Assembly (NCBI GenBank): GCA_039583875.1
Contig: CM077151.1
Span: forward strand, 118,273,519-118,337,518
Reading direction: 5' to 3'
From: Platanthera guangdongensis
Lineage: Eukaryota; Streptophyta; Magnoliopsida; Asparagales; Orchidaceae
DNA: 64,000 nucleotides
A program made the translations under genes and the position numbers. Shown in pieces: positions 22,083 through 34,927 of this stretch. The notes beneath the pieces were generated by a model. The model saw only the letters and a list, made by a program, of their open reading frames with translations, had not been told where the DNA came from and searched no databases. Position 1 is the first letter of the stretch, and each line of letters opens with the position of its first letter.

Positions 22083-23000
22083 TTATATATTGTGGCTTGT
22101 TGGAACTGAATCTTCTATAGACAGCTCCTTTAGCTTCAAGCCTTCTCCTATTGTGCTTGATGTATCTAGCTTATTATTGTAAAACATAAAACTTTCATCA
22201 AATACAACATGAACAAACTCCTCCACAACTTGATCCCTCAAGTTGTAGACCCTATAGGCCTTGTTATGGTTACTATAACCAACAAATATGACTTCATAGG
22301 ACTTTTCAACAAATTTTGTTATGTATGTTTTCCCATTATTTAGGACAAAACATCTACATCCAAAGATTCTGAAATAGGCCGTGTTTTGTTTTTTGCCCTT
22401 CATTAGTTCATAAGGAGTCTTATTCAACCTTTTGTTGATTGAAGCTATATTAAGAACATGACATGATATGTTAATAGCTTCAGCCCAAAAATATTATAGC
22501 AGAGAAGAATCACTCAGCATGGTTCTTCCAGCTTCAATGAGGGTCATATTCTCTCTCAGCAATTCCATTTTGCTGAGGTGTTCTTGGAGAGAAAAACTCC
22601 TGCTAAATCACAAGTTCTTTACAAAACTTTGTCATATTTTCAGATTGAAATTCAGTTCCATGATTAATTCTGATTCTAAACACAGAACTGTTCAATTCAT
22701 TTTGTATTTGTTTGATAAATATCTTGAAGACATGAAGAGTTTCAGACTTTAAGAAGAAAACCTAAGTGAATCTGGCATAGTCATCATAAATTACAATGGT
22801 GTAGACTCTCCTTCCAAAATAATGAACTGGCATAGGACCAAACAAGTCCATATGCAAGAGGTATAACACATCATTAAGTATTTGGATTCAATACTTTTGA
22901 ATGAAGCTTTAGTCTGCTTTCCTCTTTGGCATACAGAGCAAATGCTCTCCTTAGAGCATTTAATGTTAGAACCATTCCTAACTGGCTCTTTACTGTGAAG
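22083..23000 (-). pseudogene. Sirevirus C integrase
   Basis: 22427-22083 gives the integrase C-terminal part (NKTPYELMKGKKQN, FRIFGCRCFVLNN, FVGYSNHNKAYRVYN). Upstream, in several frames, are the HGTEFQ second-Asp region, a QQNG-like segment, and the first-Asp region in place of HMDLFGP (about 22850). Many stops. Confidence 0.82.
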
Positions 23001-23480
23001 TTTGCCTACGGCCTAATAGTTCAAATGAGATAGCCTCTTGTGCCATTTTACACAGTGTGAGGCTTTCACATTTGCAATTAGACATGAGGGTGATATTGAC
23101 TTTAAACAAATAAAATTGAAACAATACACATTCCCACACCTAGTGTCTGTCAAGATGACCTTTTTGTCACTCGACTTCTTTATTAGGCACTGATCCTTAT
23201 GGAATGAAATGTCATAGCCAAGATAACAATGTTAGCTTATGCTTATAAGGTTGTGTTGCAACCCTTCCATATAAGCTACTATGGTGAAAGTGACTAAGCC
23301 ATTTGTGATCTTACCATAACCTATGGTAATTCCTTTGTCATCTCCACCGAAGATCACCTTTGATCCATTCTTTTAGGAATATACTCTGTCAAATTGCTCC
23401 TCGTTCGAGTCATGTGTCTGGAACATCCACTATCTAAGTAACAGATTGGTCTATCTCTGGTGCTTGGACATTCCTGCAAA
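23001..23480 (-). pseudogene. Sirevirus C protease and GAG-pre-integrase
   Basis: CYLDSGCSRHMT near 23410-23440 keeps the aspartic protease DSG motif. Downstream on the minus strand a decayed GAG-pre-integrase (HLNY-like, KLHSKEPVRNGSNI) is readable across stops. Confidence 0.8.
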
Positions 23481-25761
23481 ATATGAATTTAATTTTCCTT
23501 AGGAACACAAATTGTCTTGGGTCCTAGGTTCTTGTTAGTTGTCGCTCCATTGAGACGACCAGTGATCTTCTTAATTATGTAAATTTTTTGAGCATGAGAC
23601 ATAGTGTAATTGAACCAATAGTCCAAGGCAAAGTGTCCTACCTTTCCACAACATCAACAATCATATTTGGTGTACCTCCTCTTTGGAGGAACAAAAGGAA
23701 CTTTGTGCTAACATTCCTTTTAATAGGAATCAGCAAACTTGATAGTTCTATTTTGGCTGGGAGCAAAATGTTTGTTTTGTCTCTCAGTTAAAACCGTTCT
23801 CCTTAGATAAGGAACATTAGGAATAGCTTTCCTAGTCACATATGAACTTGGTACAACTGGTCTAGACTTCTGGGATTCCTTTCCCTAAGTCTGAAACATA
23901 GGTTGTGGAATGACTGGACCCTTTTGTCCTGTCAGCTTTTTGCCTCTTTTCTCTTGGGTTTAATATACCCAAGACAACTTCCAGCTGTTCCTGAGAAGGT
24001 ATCTATAATAGGCAACATAGTTTTGTGTTTAGAAAACAACTATACTAGTCTTCTCTCATTCAGGAGTTTGAGTTCTAACTCCTAAATAGTTGCATCCTTT
24101 TGTTTTAGCAATATGATTTTTTCATTGATGATCTTAGTCAGCTTTTCCAACTTAGAACTTTGAAGACCAATCTTCTGAGTGTCCATCTTATGATGATACT
24201 AAGACCTTTTAGTGATGCAATATCTATAGCTTATTCTTTGACAAGCTTCTTGCCCTTTACAAGAGCTTCCAGTAGTTTTCTAAATTTCCCTGTGAGCTGC
24301 TACAGTTCAGTCTCATGGTTAGACATATGTGAATCAATCTTTGAGTCATAAGAGTCTAGCTCATCCACAGTCTTATGAACAGAATTTGTAGAACAGCGGG
24401 AATTGTCAAAGATTACCTGAGTATCCTGACATCCAGTAATTTTTATATCTAGATTATCAGATAGTGCCGTCAAATTAATTTCCAAATATTCTTCAGAATC
24501 ACCATAATGTGATGAAGTTGTGGAGTTTTTGACCTTATATATGGCCTCTCTGATGAATTCTTCTTCATATGAGAACAGTCCAACATGTTCTTCTTGTGAT
24601 TCAGTTGAATCAGTATCACTATCAGATAAGGTCTTTGGATTCTTCTCCATCAGACCCTTTTCTGATTTCTTGACTATATAGAACTTCTTTTCTTTTGACT
24701 TTTTGTTCTCCTTTCTTTTTTACTGGACAGTCAGCAATGATATGCAGATGCCTGTTACAATAATAGAAGATAATGTCAGTCTTAAATTATTTATTCTGAT
24801 GAGAATCATACCTGACCACAGATTTGTCTCTGCGCTTATCTTTGCTTTTACTGGAACTTGGTCCGGTTGATTTCTTCTTATTTCACTACATCCTTTTTCT
24901 CATCATTTTGTTGAATTGCCTAGTAAAGAGTGCCAATTCATCATATGATAATTCTTTTGATGAAGAACAGGTTCTTGTGCTATTTGTATCTTCATCCCTT
25001 TTTGGTGATGATGGGATTTCACTTCTAAACTTCTTTGATGTATCGGCTTTGAAGGACATAGATTTAGTCTGAGTTGAACTTCTGGCAGATTCAGCTTCAG
25101 CTTTTCAAGAATTTAGCTGAAGCTCATGTGATAATAGCTTCTCATACAAGTCTTGGGGTAACATGTTTCTCAGATTCCCCATTTCTCTTATAACACAAAT
25201 CTTGATGTCCCATTCTTTATTTAGGAATCTCAGAAATTTGTCATTAAGCTCATAATTTGAGAATTCTCTGCTATAATTCTTGAAGTCATTTACTATTCTA
25301 AATAACTTTTCATAACATAGTTCTATAAAATTAGTCTTTCCTTGTCTGAATGCCTCATACTGCTAATTTACTAGATACTTTATGTCATCTCTTACTTTTT
25401 TTGTGCCTTCCACGTAGACTAAGAGATTGTCCTACATCTCCTTGCATGATTTACAGTGCACTAGATTCTGAAAAATGTAATTGTCTATTGCACTGACAAT
25501 TATATTTTGAGCTATTTTATCCATGGTGGCAAGAACTACCTCATCCTTTGTCGTTTAAGACAGTTTCTTAGGAGTTTGAACATTTGCATCTAAGATTGGT
25601 ATCTTCATTGGAACATATGGTCCTTCTTGTACAGTGATAAAGCTTCTTAGATCTGAAGCCTCCATAAATAATCTTACTCTCTACTTCCATATAGCAAAGT
25701 TATCCTTAGTACATATAGGCAGTTTCATATAACTAAGTTCTCTGTGAGATTCAGAAGCCAT
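23481..25761 (-). pseudogene. Sirevirus C gag
   Basis: The start ATG is at 25761 (MASESHRELSYMKLPICTKDNFAIWK), the usual UBN2-gag opening. The frame then runs through ATMDKIAQNIIVSAIDN, CEKLFRIVNDFKNY, an Asp/Glu- and Lys-rich stretch, and a knuckle-like CNRHLHIIADC at about 24745 that has lost a Cys. The 24650-24300 frame is the acidic, coiled-coil-rich tail. At least five stops. Confidence 0.85.
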
Positions 25762-25963
25762 TAGATCTGATATTTTTCAACTATAATTTGGATCTTTTTT
25801 AGATTATTAGGTCTTCTTGAATAACCTCCCTCGGTATCACTTAAAAGATAATCCTATTGGTAGATAATAACCTAGGGGGGAGGTGAATAGGTGTCTTTTA
25901 ATCTACAAGAGGAATAAGGGCGGAGTGTAAAATCCTAGGTTTCCCATGTATGAAAACAACAAA

Positions 25964-25971
25964 TTTTATAG
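25964..25971 (-). promoter_or_regulatory. TATA box of Sirevirus C LTR
   Basis: CTATAAAA on the minus strand, directly downstream of the GATAGC cluster. Confidence 0.55.
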
Positions 25972-25984
25972 TTACTGGAAGCTA

Positions 25985-26215
25985 CCGCCCGACGATAGCT
26001 AGGTACCCCTAGCAGTCACTGGCGTTGAGTTATTGGTGCTAAGAACCAGATGCGTCAGGATGCTATCACCAGATGATAGTAATACCATTGGCGATAGCAT
26101 CCAAATGTCAGATAAGATTGAGGTGGTCGTTAATCGGCAACTTGGTGCTGATTGGGTCATGCTGCCACTTCCTAAGCTACCTCCAGACGATAACATGCTA
26201 CAGCGTGGCGGTAGT
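25985..26215. repeat. CGATAGC word cluster
   Basis: Repeated words such as GACGATAGC, GATGCTATCACC, AGATGATAG, GGCGATAGCATC and CAGACGATAACATGC in both orientations. Related in feel, but not identical, to the GCGATATCGC cluster of Sirevirus A. Confidence 0.7.
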
Positions 26216-26235
26216 AAAATTAAAAATAATGGTCG

Positions 26236-27018
26236 ATTAAATTAGGCCATTCATTCCTTTTGACTTGTAGATTAGATGGTCGAGGTTTGGCCCGTGGATG
26301 TTAAGTGTCAAAGATGAGAAAACTATTCTCATTTTTCTTTCTTTCTCTTGCTCTCTCACATTCTCTTGGACCTTGAGAAAGAAGAAGAAGGAAAGGAGAG
26401 GAAGGAGAAGGTTGGTTCAGTCCTCTCGAAGAGCTTATAAGGAGTTCTTGTGGTCAAATTCGTGAGCCGAGGTTGGGTATGTTGAGAGTAAGGTGCTGTG
26501 AACACTTCTATCCACATATATTACAATTTCATGGCACCTAAGAAATCGACAAGGGTAACGATCTTCCTTCTTGGACAAGTGAAGTACTTATGTAGCATGT
26601 CCTTGGAAACCCTAACCATTTAGTCAAAATGGGAAATTTCCAATGGGTTGATCGAAGATATCTCCGATAGTAAACTTGCATATAGAATCCAGAATCAAAG
26701 TATGGAATAAGCATGTTATGTGAAGCCCATTCGAAAAAGTTGGACTGGAATGGTGATTATTAATTTTCATGTCAGAGAAGATTTTGTGGGTTAACGTGTA
26801 GTTTTATGGAGTTTTGGGGAGTGCATCTTGCTGCAGGTAGTAATAGAGGCATACTCCAGGAAAACACCCAGATTTGGTGTGGAATTGTAGTTCTGTCAGA
26901 TATCACCTGATGGTAGTGTTACGTTCGCGGTAACTCCCAGAGAGCTATGTTTGTGAGGCCTATCTCTTGGAGACTAGGGAGACAATATATTATGTTGTGA
27001 GCCTAAAGTGCCCAGCTA
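26236..27018. other. Unassigned LTR-like sequence
   Basis: No gene seen. It contains a CT-rich stretch then a GA-rich stretch (26335-26410), like the 5'-leader part of Tekay/Del LTRs. It ends just before TGTAACAACCC at 27018. Confidence 0.4.
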
Positions 27019-27985
27019 TTGTAACAACCCGTATTTTCTCCGCATTTAAACAATATATCATAGTAAGAAAAAACACGCATCATGATGGCATGCCATGCAG
27101 GGGACAACTGCAGGCGCTCCGGCAAGAAATCGATCCAACACTTTATATGAAATCCTCAAGTTATTATGAAGAAACTGCAATTTAAGTTAAGTTTTGATAG
27201 TCGTATCCCTCGGCTCAATGGATCAACTAGCTCGCAAGTGAAAACATGAATATACGCTGTGGAAAATACTTTTTTTATATTGATTAACATCCTACATGAC
27301 CAAAAACATCAAAATAGGACAACTCATGATATGCATACCTCTAAATTTAATATAAGTATGGAAATAACTTTTGCGTTCATTAAAAAATAATGGCTTGGGT
27401 TAAAAGATGTTATGCATAAGATAGCAAAATGGTAGTTTTATACTTTAAAATAACTAACATGCAATCCTATCATAATACCTTCAAAAAGAGCAAGTAAACT
27501 AACAATTCAATCAGAAATTGACTTAGCATCTAGCAAGTACTTGACATTCCACACAAAAAAAATCTCCAGTGGACCTGAACTACCTGACATGAACCCACCA
27601 AAAAGCATATAAGTCTGAACTAAAAACAAAACAATAGGTCTACCTCACAACGATGAGGAAAGAACAACTGCAACTGCTGCAAAACAACAACAACAACCAA
27701 CACTAGCCGCTCAACCGGCTACTACTCCAAGCCTGAGGCATTCAAAAGAAAAGAATACCTCAACAAGAATAAATAAGTGGTGATCAAAGATCATTAGTAT
27801 CAATACTCCAAAGAGACAAAAGGGTTACCAACCCTTATAAAAGAAAAGCTGTACAATCGCAACAAATAAGCCATACTTTAATAGACACAGAAGAATTCTC
27901 AAACAGAGTAAAAAAGAAGGGTGCACCAAGTGCGAAATGATGCCATGCTTCTATAAAATCTGCAAGTGCATGCATAAGAACATAG

Positions 27986-28118
<133 letters not shown>

Positions 28119-28558
28119 CAAAGAGACAGATCAACTAAAAACATGTGAATCATTAACACCTGTAAAAAGAAATGGTACTAAGTTGGGGGCCACCTTGTCC
28201 AACACCAACCTTCAGACCAAACATCTCAAAAAGATGTTATGGTGGTGGCCGCATTGTCCAACACAACCCAACAACACATAAGAATAAAAGAAAACCCACC
28301 AGGTGTAATGATTCACAAACCGACACTAAGGTGGTTTTCCTTTATCCAATTATAACCAAGGCCACAAATAATCATGAATTATATTAATAAACAGCACAAA
28401 AAAACCAAAGGCTTAGAATCAGATTTTCATGACGATGCAAAGGGAAAAACCCAGAAGTTACTAAGGTAAACTCGACGAATATGACTTGACGAACTCAAAG
28501 TCACTCGACGGACATATCAAAACTGCCAAAACACAAGCTTCGAGATCACTCGATGTCA

Positions 28559-28738
28559 AAACATAGGCTCTGAGTTCACTCGATGCCTAAACAAAGGGTC
28601 TGAATTCATTCGATGCCTAAACAAAGACTCTGAATTCACTTGATGCCTAAACAAAGGCTCTGAATTCACTCGATGCCTAAACAAAGGCTCTGAATTCACT
28701 CGACACCTAAATATAGGCTCTGAATTCACTTGACACCT
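28559..28738. repeat. 30-bp minisatellite
   Basis: Six head-to-tail units of AAACAAAGGCTCTGAATTCA plus CTCGATGCCT with 1-4 changes each. A looser array of CTCAACGCCAAGCCT/CTCGACGC words continues to about 29010. Confidence 0.95.
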
Positions 28739-29010
28739 GGACAGATACGAACAAAGCACTCGACGCCTAGCTTCTTCACTCAATGCTCTCTATGCCAATG
28801 GCTACACTCAATGCTAAAGCACATTAACTCGATGCCAAGCCTTACTCATTCAACACACTAAATGCCAAGGCTACACTCAAAGTATTCAACGCTTTTCACT
28901 CAACGCCAAGCCTCCACTCGATGCAATGAATGCTTTTCACTCATCGCCAAGCCTTCAACCGACATACTCAATGATTTTCACTCAACGCCAAGCCTTCACT
29001 CGACGCACTC
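28739..29010. repeat. Degenerate TTTTCACTCAACGCCAAGCC repeats
   Basis: Three clear copies at about 28893, 28935 and 28976, plus weaker ones, sharing TCGA/TCAA words with the 30-bp minisatellite. Confidence 0.75.
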
Positions 29011-29685
29011 AAAGCTTGTTGGCAAATTACTGACAGAAACTCTCTTATCTAACAGAGGTTCATAGTCTCCTAACTTTTGGCAACAATTAACTTAGACCCA
29101 GAATAAGTTCCAGAAAATAAGAGAATAGTCAGGTAGATAAGGATGGAGTTCAAGCATAGATAAAAGAACCATCCCCCAACAACATAGTAAGGATAAAGTG
29201 AAATTTTTTTTTGTTATGCTAAATAAAGTAGAGCTAGGGGTCATGAAAATATAAGAACTAACAGTAGGATTGACAAGAAACAAATAAAAAAATAGAAAAA
29301 AGAAATTTAATGAACTACCAAGAGACTAAGCAATGGTGCAATCCACCACTTGCCTTAGACTTCCTTATCTCAACCTTATGAACACTCCAAGGTATAGATC
29401 GACAAAAAACAAGGTACAACAACAAAATCTGGAGAGATTTGGACAAAAAGAAAGATTAGGGCCACATATTCCAATGCCAAAAGTCCAAGAAAACAAACAT
29501 ACCTTCCACAAATGAGTAGATCTTGGTGAGAGCTGTCCGGATATACCATCCGTCGACGATTTCGAGCACCGGCAGTCCTACAAGCAGCGGTCGAAAGCCT
29601 TGCGAAACTCGTCGCCTCCTTTCTTCCGCATTCTCTGTCTGTTGGCTTGGGGAAGAAGATAATGAATAGGGTTTCCAATTATAAG

Positions 29686-29695
29686 TATTTATATA
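29686..29695 (-). promoter_or_regulatory. TATA box of LTR region A
   Basis: TATATAAATA on the minus strand, followed by a leader-like segment and a GT donor consensus at about 29505. Confidence 0.5.
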
Positions 29696-30061
29696 TCGAT
29701 AATAATATTAATAATAATATAATATTATTAATGATAATTAAACGTCCAAACGACCATAAACTTGAATCAACTCGGATTTTCACGAAATTCGCACCGAAGC
29801 TAAATATCGATGCTACAAAACCAATGGCAAAGTCGAAATCAGAATCAGACAGCAAATTCGGGTAAAAACTCCCTGAAGTCAAAACACCAAAATAACCTTA
29901 AAAGTCTCCACCGAGTCCCAAAATAAACCCGTTTTGCAAGAAAAAATTTCAAACACACACTAGAAATTATCCATACTTATATTCTAAGTCAAAACCTCAG
30001 ATACCAACGAGCAAAATTAATGCTCCAGCAACGGTACCCATCAACTATGCGTCAACGTAAC

Positions 30062-33000
30062 TGTAAGACCCCATTTTTTCTTTTTAAACCACGGGGTCTT
30101 AGGCCCAGAACCGCCGCTTTGCGGTGACACCATCACGCCTGGGATGGTCATCACTACAAATTGTCGATCCAGCCGGCCATATCGATCACAGAATAGTAGC
30201 AAAAGTATGAGAGTACATGAAATTAGAACTCTAACACATGTCCACAAAATCACATATAAAGTAATAATCCTCCACGAAGGGAGAGTCCACAGCAATAATA
30301 ATAATAATAATAATGAAAATAGGGCCCATGCCCGATACATCAAAGTCCTCACTACAAGTCACTCATCATGGAAGCAAATCTATAATAACTACTGGCGAAC
30401 GGAACTCACTGTCCCAGCCGTCTGAACTCTAGTGGTAGACTGTCCCGTCTCCAAGCGTGCCGACCTCCGAGGCTGCACCACCAAGCTGGGCTCCACTATC
30501 CCTTAAATTGATTTCGTCTGAAAACCGTTAGTCTAAAAGACTAAGTCCTATCATCCCCTACCATTTAGGTTAGCCCAGGACTGCCTAAGGTAATCCCGGT
30601 GAAGGGCTCTCACAGGGCACTAGGAACTATGATGGTTGTTGAAGCCCATCGTTCCCTATCGCAAGGCACTTACTATTTTAAGTTTATACCTAATTCCCGA
30701 TCCCTTTTATTTTTACTTTGAATCTAACCGTAGTGTGTTTGGACTATCTCTCTCTCTCTCCACAAGAAAGACAATCTTTCGTTGATCCCGAGCACCACTT
30801 AACTCTAGCCAACCCAACACTCTCCTCATCATGATTCCAAATGAAGCTCTCTTTCATCTTACCAAATCAGCATGCATTTCTCCCCACTTCCTATGACCAT
30901 ATCTCATGTTATCACTATTTTCGCAGGTTTACGAAATGCAGACCAACATATGCTATATGATGTACATGATAGGGGGTAGTCCAAATTCTAATCCACAAGC
31001 CCAAATATATTTAATGGGGGTGTATCATGACATGATTAGTCTATCTTCAGAAACTTATAATTTTTCTAATTAATTTGGTATTTATTTAATTTTTCACAAA
31101 GTTAGGCCATGGGAAATTTGAACATGAAGTACAATATTTTCTCAAATAATGGCCACCCAAAACTTTTGAACACTAGATAACAGTGGAACAGCAATAAATA
31201 CATATTTTTCATGATTTTTCCATAAATCAATTGGCCTCTAATTAATTAATCGAATAATAGGCCATTAATTATGTTAAAGAAGAAAATACTAAAATTATTC
31301 ATCATAAAATTATAGAAAAATTACTGAATCTCACGGATGAATAGAAAGGGCCTCTGACCAAAAATCACATTTTATCAAGCTTAATAAGTATCAAAATAAA
31401 TTCAATTACTTTTACAAAGAAAACAACACCTTGTGAACCAACACCTATAGATATACTTCCAAATATTCCATAAAACTTCGTAGAGCTTTTAAATATCAAT
31501 AAAAGTCTTCTTACCAAATTTCATTAGTTTCCATTAAGTAGTTTGTTCATAAGTAATTTCTAGGTAGAAGGTGCAACTTGATGGGTTGTGAATGAAGTAC
31601 CCCATATAATGATCAAAAATACATATTAAGAATTTCTAGGGCTTGCTATAGTCTTAAAACATAGCTTGACTAAGTATCATCCACACCCAAGGTTAGGAAG
31701 TTACATAATAAAATTCTTCAAGACAACTCATGATAGTGCACTTTTCAAAGGAACCCCACTTATAAACTCATCCAAACATTATGTAGTATATTTTAGTGTT
31801 TAATATGATCATTAAAATGACCTCTACAAAAATATCAAGCAGTTCCAAAGTCATATGAGCCACTAGACATTCCCAAATGTGTATGGACCCAAAAACTTAC
31901 TCAGTGGTTTAAGTGGTGTACAAGTGTCCAAATCCCACCATATATCTCCCTAGGGCTTTTCAGCACCCTAGGATCACAAGGACTAAACACCAAGTCACTA
32001 TAAGGACATAACACACTATGTCCTTCACAAATACCCAAAGTTCACCCTTAGGGTTTCAACTAGGATCCTAGGGCAAATCCACAATTATCCACCCCATAAT
32101 CCATGTGAGGGTGTTTACTAACATAACAAATTAGTGGTCCAAGTTTCAACCTCTGTTGAGGTGATTTGGCCACTTAAACCCACCAGGGACACATTGACCT
32201 AAATACACCTTATTGGTCAAACTTAGGGTTTGCTTATTTCCAGCCTAAATCATCTCCAAATGGGAGGAAATTTTATACAGCGTTATGATGACCCCAAGGA
32301 CCACTCACCAAAATTTAGGAGGGTTTGGAGGTCATTAGACCCTTTAAATATTTCATACATGGATTATTATATTTCTTCAAAAATGTTAGGAAAATATTTT
32401 CCAAAAATTCTCAATTTTGGATATGTCTTAGGTAAAGTCAATAGTGACCCCCATCCAAAAAGTCAAGTCATTTGGATGGAAGGATTGATGGAGGCACTCA
32501 AAATAGTCTCTAGTCTAGCCTAAGTATAGTCCTCACTAAAATGAGTGTTGTGGTCACACCATGTATCCAAATTGGTTCAAATAAATTTTAAATTAAACTA
32601 GACTTCAAGGGCTACAATTTTCATGTTGGTCATTTTTTCTGTAGGGTGCCTAGGTATTTTTAATATTTAATTTAACACAGCCCAGTAAATAGTTATAGAA
32701 AATGAAATAAAAAGAAATAAAACACGAATCTTAAAGCATGATCTGAGGGCCCTGACATCGTCTTCTTCCTCCAGCCAATGTCCACGATCAGCCTGACCTG
32801 GAGCTCATTCCAAGCCATTTTCCCGGCCACCCGACAATTTCCCAGGCCGGCCACCACCGCCACCACCTTCGTTGACGTGGGCGCTATCGCCGGGCGGCGG
32901 CACGGCTGCCGGAGGGGCGGTTTCCGGCGATCCCGCAAGGTTGAAAAACCATGAAATTTCAGAATTTTCTCTCACCCGATCTGGCTCAATTGAGCCCGAT

Positions 33001-34216
33001 TTCTCTCCTAAAAGATTTAAAGATCTAGCCCACAAAGAGAGGAGTAGAGGAGGAGCTTAGTGGTGGGTTGGAGGCGAGACGATCTTCGGAAAGCCATGGA
33101 CGTATCTTGAGCTTGCAGGTGTTCTGCAACAGCACTACCAAATGGCTCGAAATCTTCAGGTAAGATGTGGAAACTACTCCTCTGGTCCTAAGGAAGCCTT
33201 TAAAACCATCAAATGGGGGAGGGGAAGGGTGATAGCTTAAAAGAGAATAATGGCCATTAAGGGAAAAATTCGGGCATGGCGGGTTCACTGCATTCAGCCC
33301 CTATATGGCTGGGGAAGACTCTTGATCTCCTCTAACTGATGGGGGGAGGGGGGTATAAGATGAATCAGTCCTTGGAGAAGAAGAGAGGAGGCCCCTTTCC
33401 TTCCTTGCCAAGAATGACCCACTTTCTCTCTCTTTCTCTCTCCTCCATTAAAGGGAAATGAGATTTCTCTCTCCTAGTCACCATTTCCAGATAATGAATG
33501 GCATGCCATGTAAATATCATCCCCTAAGGTTGTTGGACCACTCCAATTTGGCTTAGCCCTAGTGGATTGGGCTAGGTTGGGTCAACTTGAGCTTATTTGA
33601 CCCAAACTAAGGTTAAGTTGACTTTGGTCAACATGACCATTTGGGTTGACCCCAATGGGTCCTTGATGACCCATTGGCCTCCTCTAAGGTCTACGAAGAC
33701 TTGGGTAGGGTTATTTGGGCATCTTGGGGGTCACTTGACCCTTAGTTAGGGCACTTTGACCTTTTTGGTGTTAGGGTTGACTTGGGTCAACTTAGCCTCT
33801 TTGTTTGACCCAAATGGGTCCTTGGTGACCCATTGGCCTCCCTTAGGGCTTGGGGAGGTATAGGTAGGTCCATTTGGACAAGGGGAGGTCAGTTGACCAT
33901 GTTTGAGCTTAGTTGGGCCTGATTAGGGTTTGGGTTAACTTTGGTCAACTTGACCATTTTAGTTGACCCTAATGGGTCCCTAGGGCTCTAATGGACCCTC
34001 TAACATGTTAGTAATGTTGTGGTGGGGTCATGGTGTCATGGTGAAGCCCTATGGTCATCCCTAAGCTAGTAATTGGAATTCTATTATTTGTAGACCAAGG
34101 TGGTTCACACACTAATTCCCAAGTTCACCCCATCCTTTTGACACTTCACAGGGTTTTGTCATGACCCAGTCATGACAAAAACATACTAGGGGTCTAGTAG
34201 TCTGAGGGATGTTACA
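30062..34216 (-). repeat. Tekay/Del-like LTR B
   Basis: Bounded by TGTAAGACCCC on the left and GGGATGTTACA on the right, a near-inverted pair as in Tekay/Del LTRs. It directly follows (minus sense) a chromovirus-type integrase tail, so it is a 3' LTR. At 4.2 kb it is long, which Tekay LTRs can be. No ORF. Includes an (AAT)n run (30293-30314), CT-rich tracts and repeated TTGACC/GGTCAA words (33590-33980). Bases 32143-32380 reappear at 63764-64000. Confidence 0.6.
33590..33980. repeat. TTGGGTCAACTTGACC-type word repeats
   Basis: Words such as GGTTGACTTTGGTCAAC, AATGGGTCCTTGATGACCCATTGGCCTC and GTTGACCC recur about every 130 bp, the last in two near-identical ~85-bp blocks (33650 and 33815). 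Located in U3 of LTR B. Confidence 0.7.
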
Positions 34217-34645
34217 AATCCTAATACATAAAAAATAAAAATTTCGTGCACAAAATTCAAGTTAAGCCTATGGGGTTTCAAGTATGAGAAGTAAAATATA
34301 ACATCCTGAGAGGTTATAGGAAATACCTGATGTGAAAAGCTCTGAGTATCTTTACTGCACAAGTCCCATGACTCCCAGATATGCTCCTCCTCATCATTAT
34401 TTATCCACAGGACCTTGACCAGCGGAACCTTCTTGCGGCGCAAGATGCGCATCCCTGTATCGCCAATCAAGACCTGCTCGAGATGAACTGAACGATCAGA
34501 TGCTACCAGCCCATCCGTGATAACTATCCGCTCCCCCGGCCGTAGTAGAGCCCTCCTAAGGGAGGAGACATGGAAAACGTCATACATGCCCTACAGTTCC
34601 GGCTGTAGCTCTAGCCTGTATGCAAAGGGACCGATCCGCTCCAGG
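34217..34645 (-). pseudogene. Tekay-type integrase C-terminus with chromodomain-like end
   Basis: The minus strand reads YSILERIGPFAYRLELQPEL, a TAG, then YDVFHVSSLRRALL, a variable middle, and RKKVPLVKVLWINNDEEEHI followed by WE. This is the conserved end of Ty3/gypsy chromovirus integrases, where a chromodomain targets insertion to marked chromatin. Only the last ~150 residues remain, because the upstream part is cut by the SINE. Confidence 0.85.
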
Positions 34646-34857
34646 ATGCTGTAAGCTCAGTTGGTGATGGGGAGTGGCTTGAAAATGCCTTATCAATTAG
34701 GTCTTGTGTTCGATCCTCGGCCTCAACAACCTACCTGTGTATGGAGAGGGGTTGGGGTGCATGGTCTGCAGACCTGGTTAGGCTTAACCCTTTCTAGCAT
34801 GATGCTGGGGGTGCCGGTGGCCGTCCTTGCGAGAGTGGTTCTGGGGAGGCCGTTACA
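34646..34857 (+). mobile_element. tRNA-derived SINE
   Basis: Starts with an A-box-like TAAGCTCAGTTGG, has a B-box-like TGTTCGATCCTC about 50 bp later, and continues for ~130 bp of unrelated tail. The spacing and boxes are those of an RNA polymerase III promoter as in SINEs. It does not fold into a full tRNA cloverleaf with acceptor stem, so it is not a tRNA gene. It interrupts the integrase reading frame. Confidence 0.7.
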
Positions 34858-34927
34858 GTAATGCCCTGACATCAAAAATATGTCACTAAAGGAATTAAAA
34901 TAAACATAGAAAAATCAGGGGCGTTAC
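34858..34927 (-). repeat. 70-bp LTR relic with inverted ends
   Basis: On the minus strand it begins GTAACGCCCCTGA and ends TCAGGGCATTAC, near-perfect inverted ends of the Tekay LTR type, with only ~45 bp between them. Confidence 0.45.

Larger units (their letters stand above)
25858..26235 (-). repeat. Sirevirus C 5' LTR, inner part
   Basis: Carries the Sirevirus edge signature (GGGGGGAGGTGAATAGG at about 25875-25891), a TATA box and the GATAGC cluster. The outer end is not identified. Confidence 0.6.

Noticed and set aside
32760..33060. GC-rich block with small ORFs as a host exon
   Set aside because: No splice or protein family support; lies in the middle of a Tekay-like LTR.
34646..34740. 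tRNA gene
   Set aside because: A and B boxes are present, but there is no acceptor stem or complete cloverleaf; a SINE explains it better.
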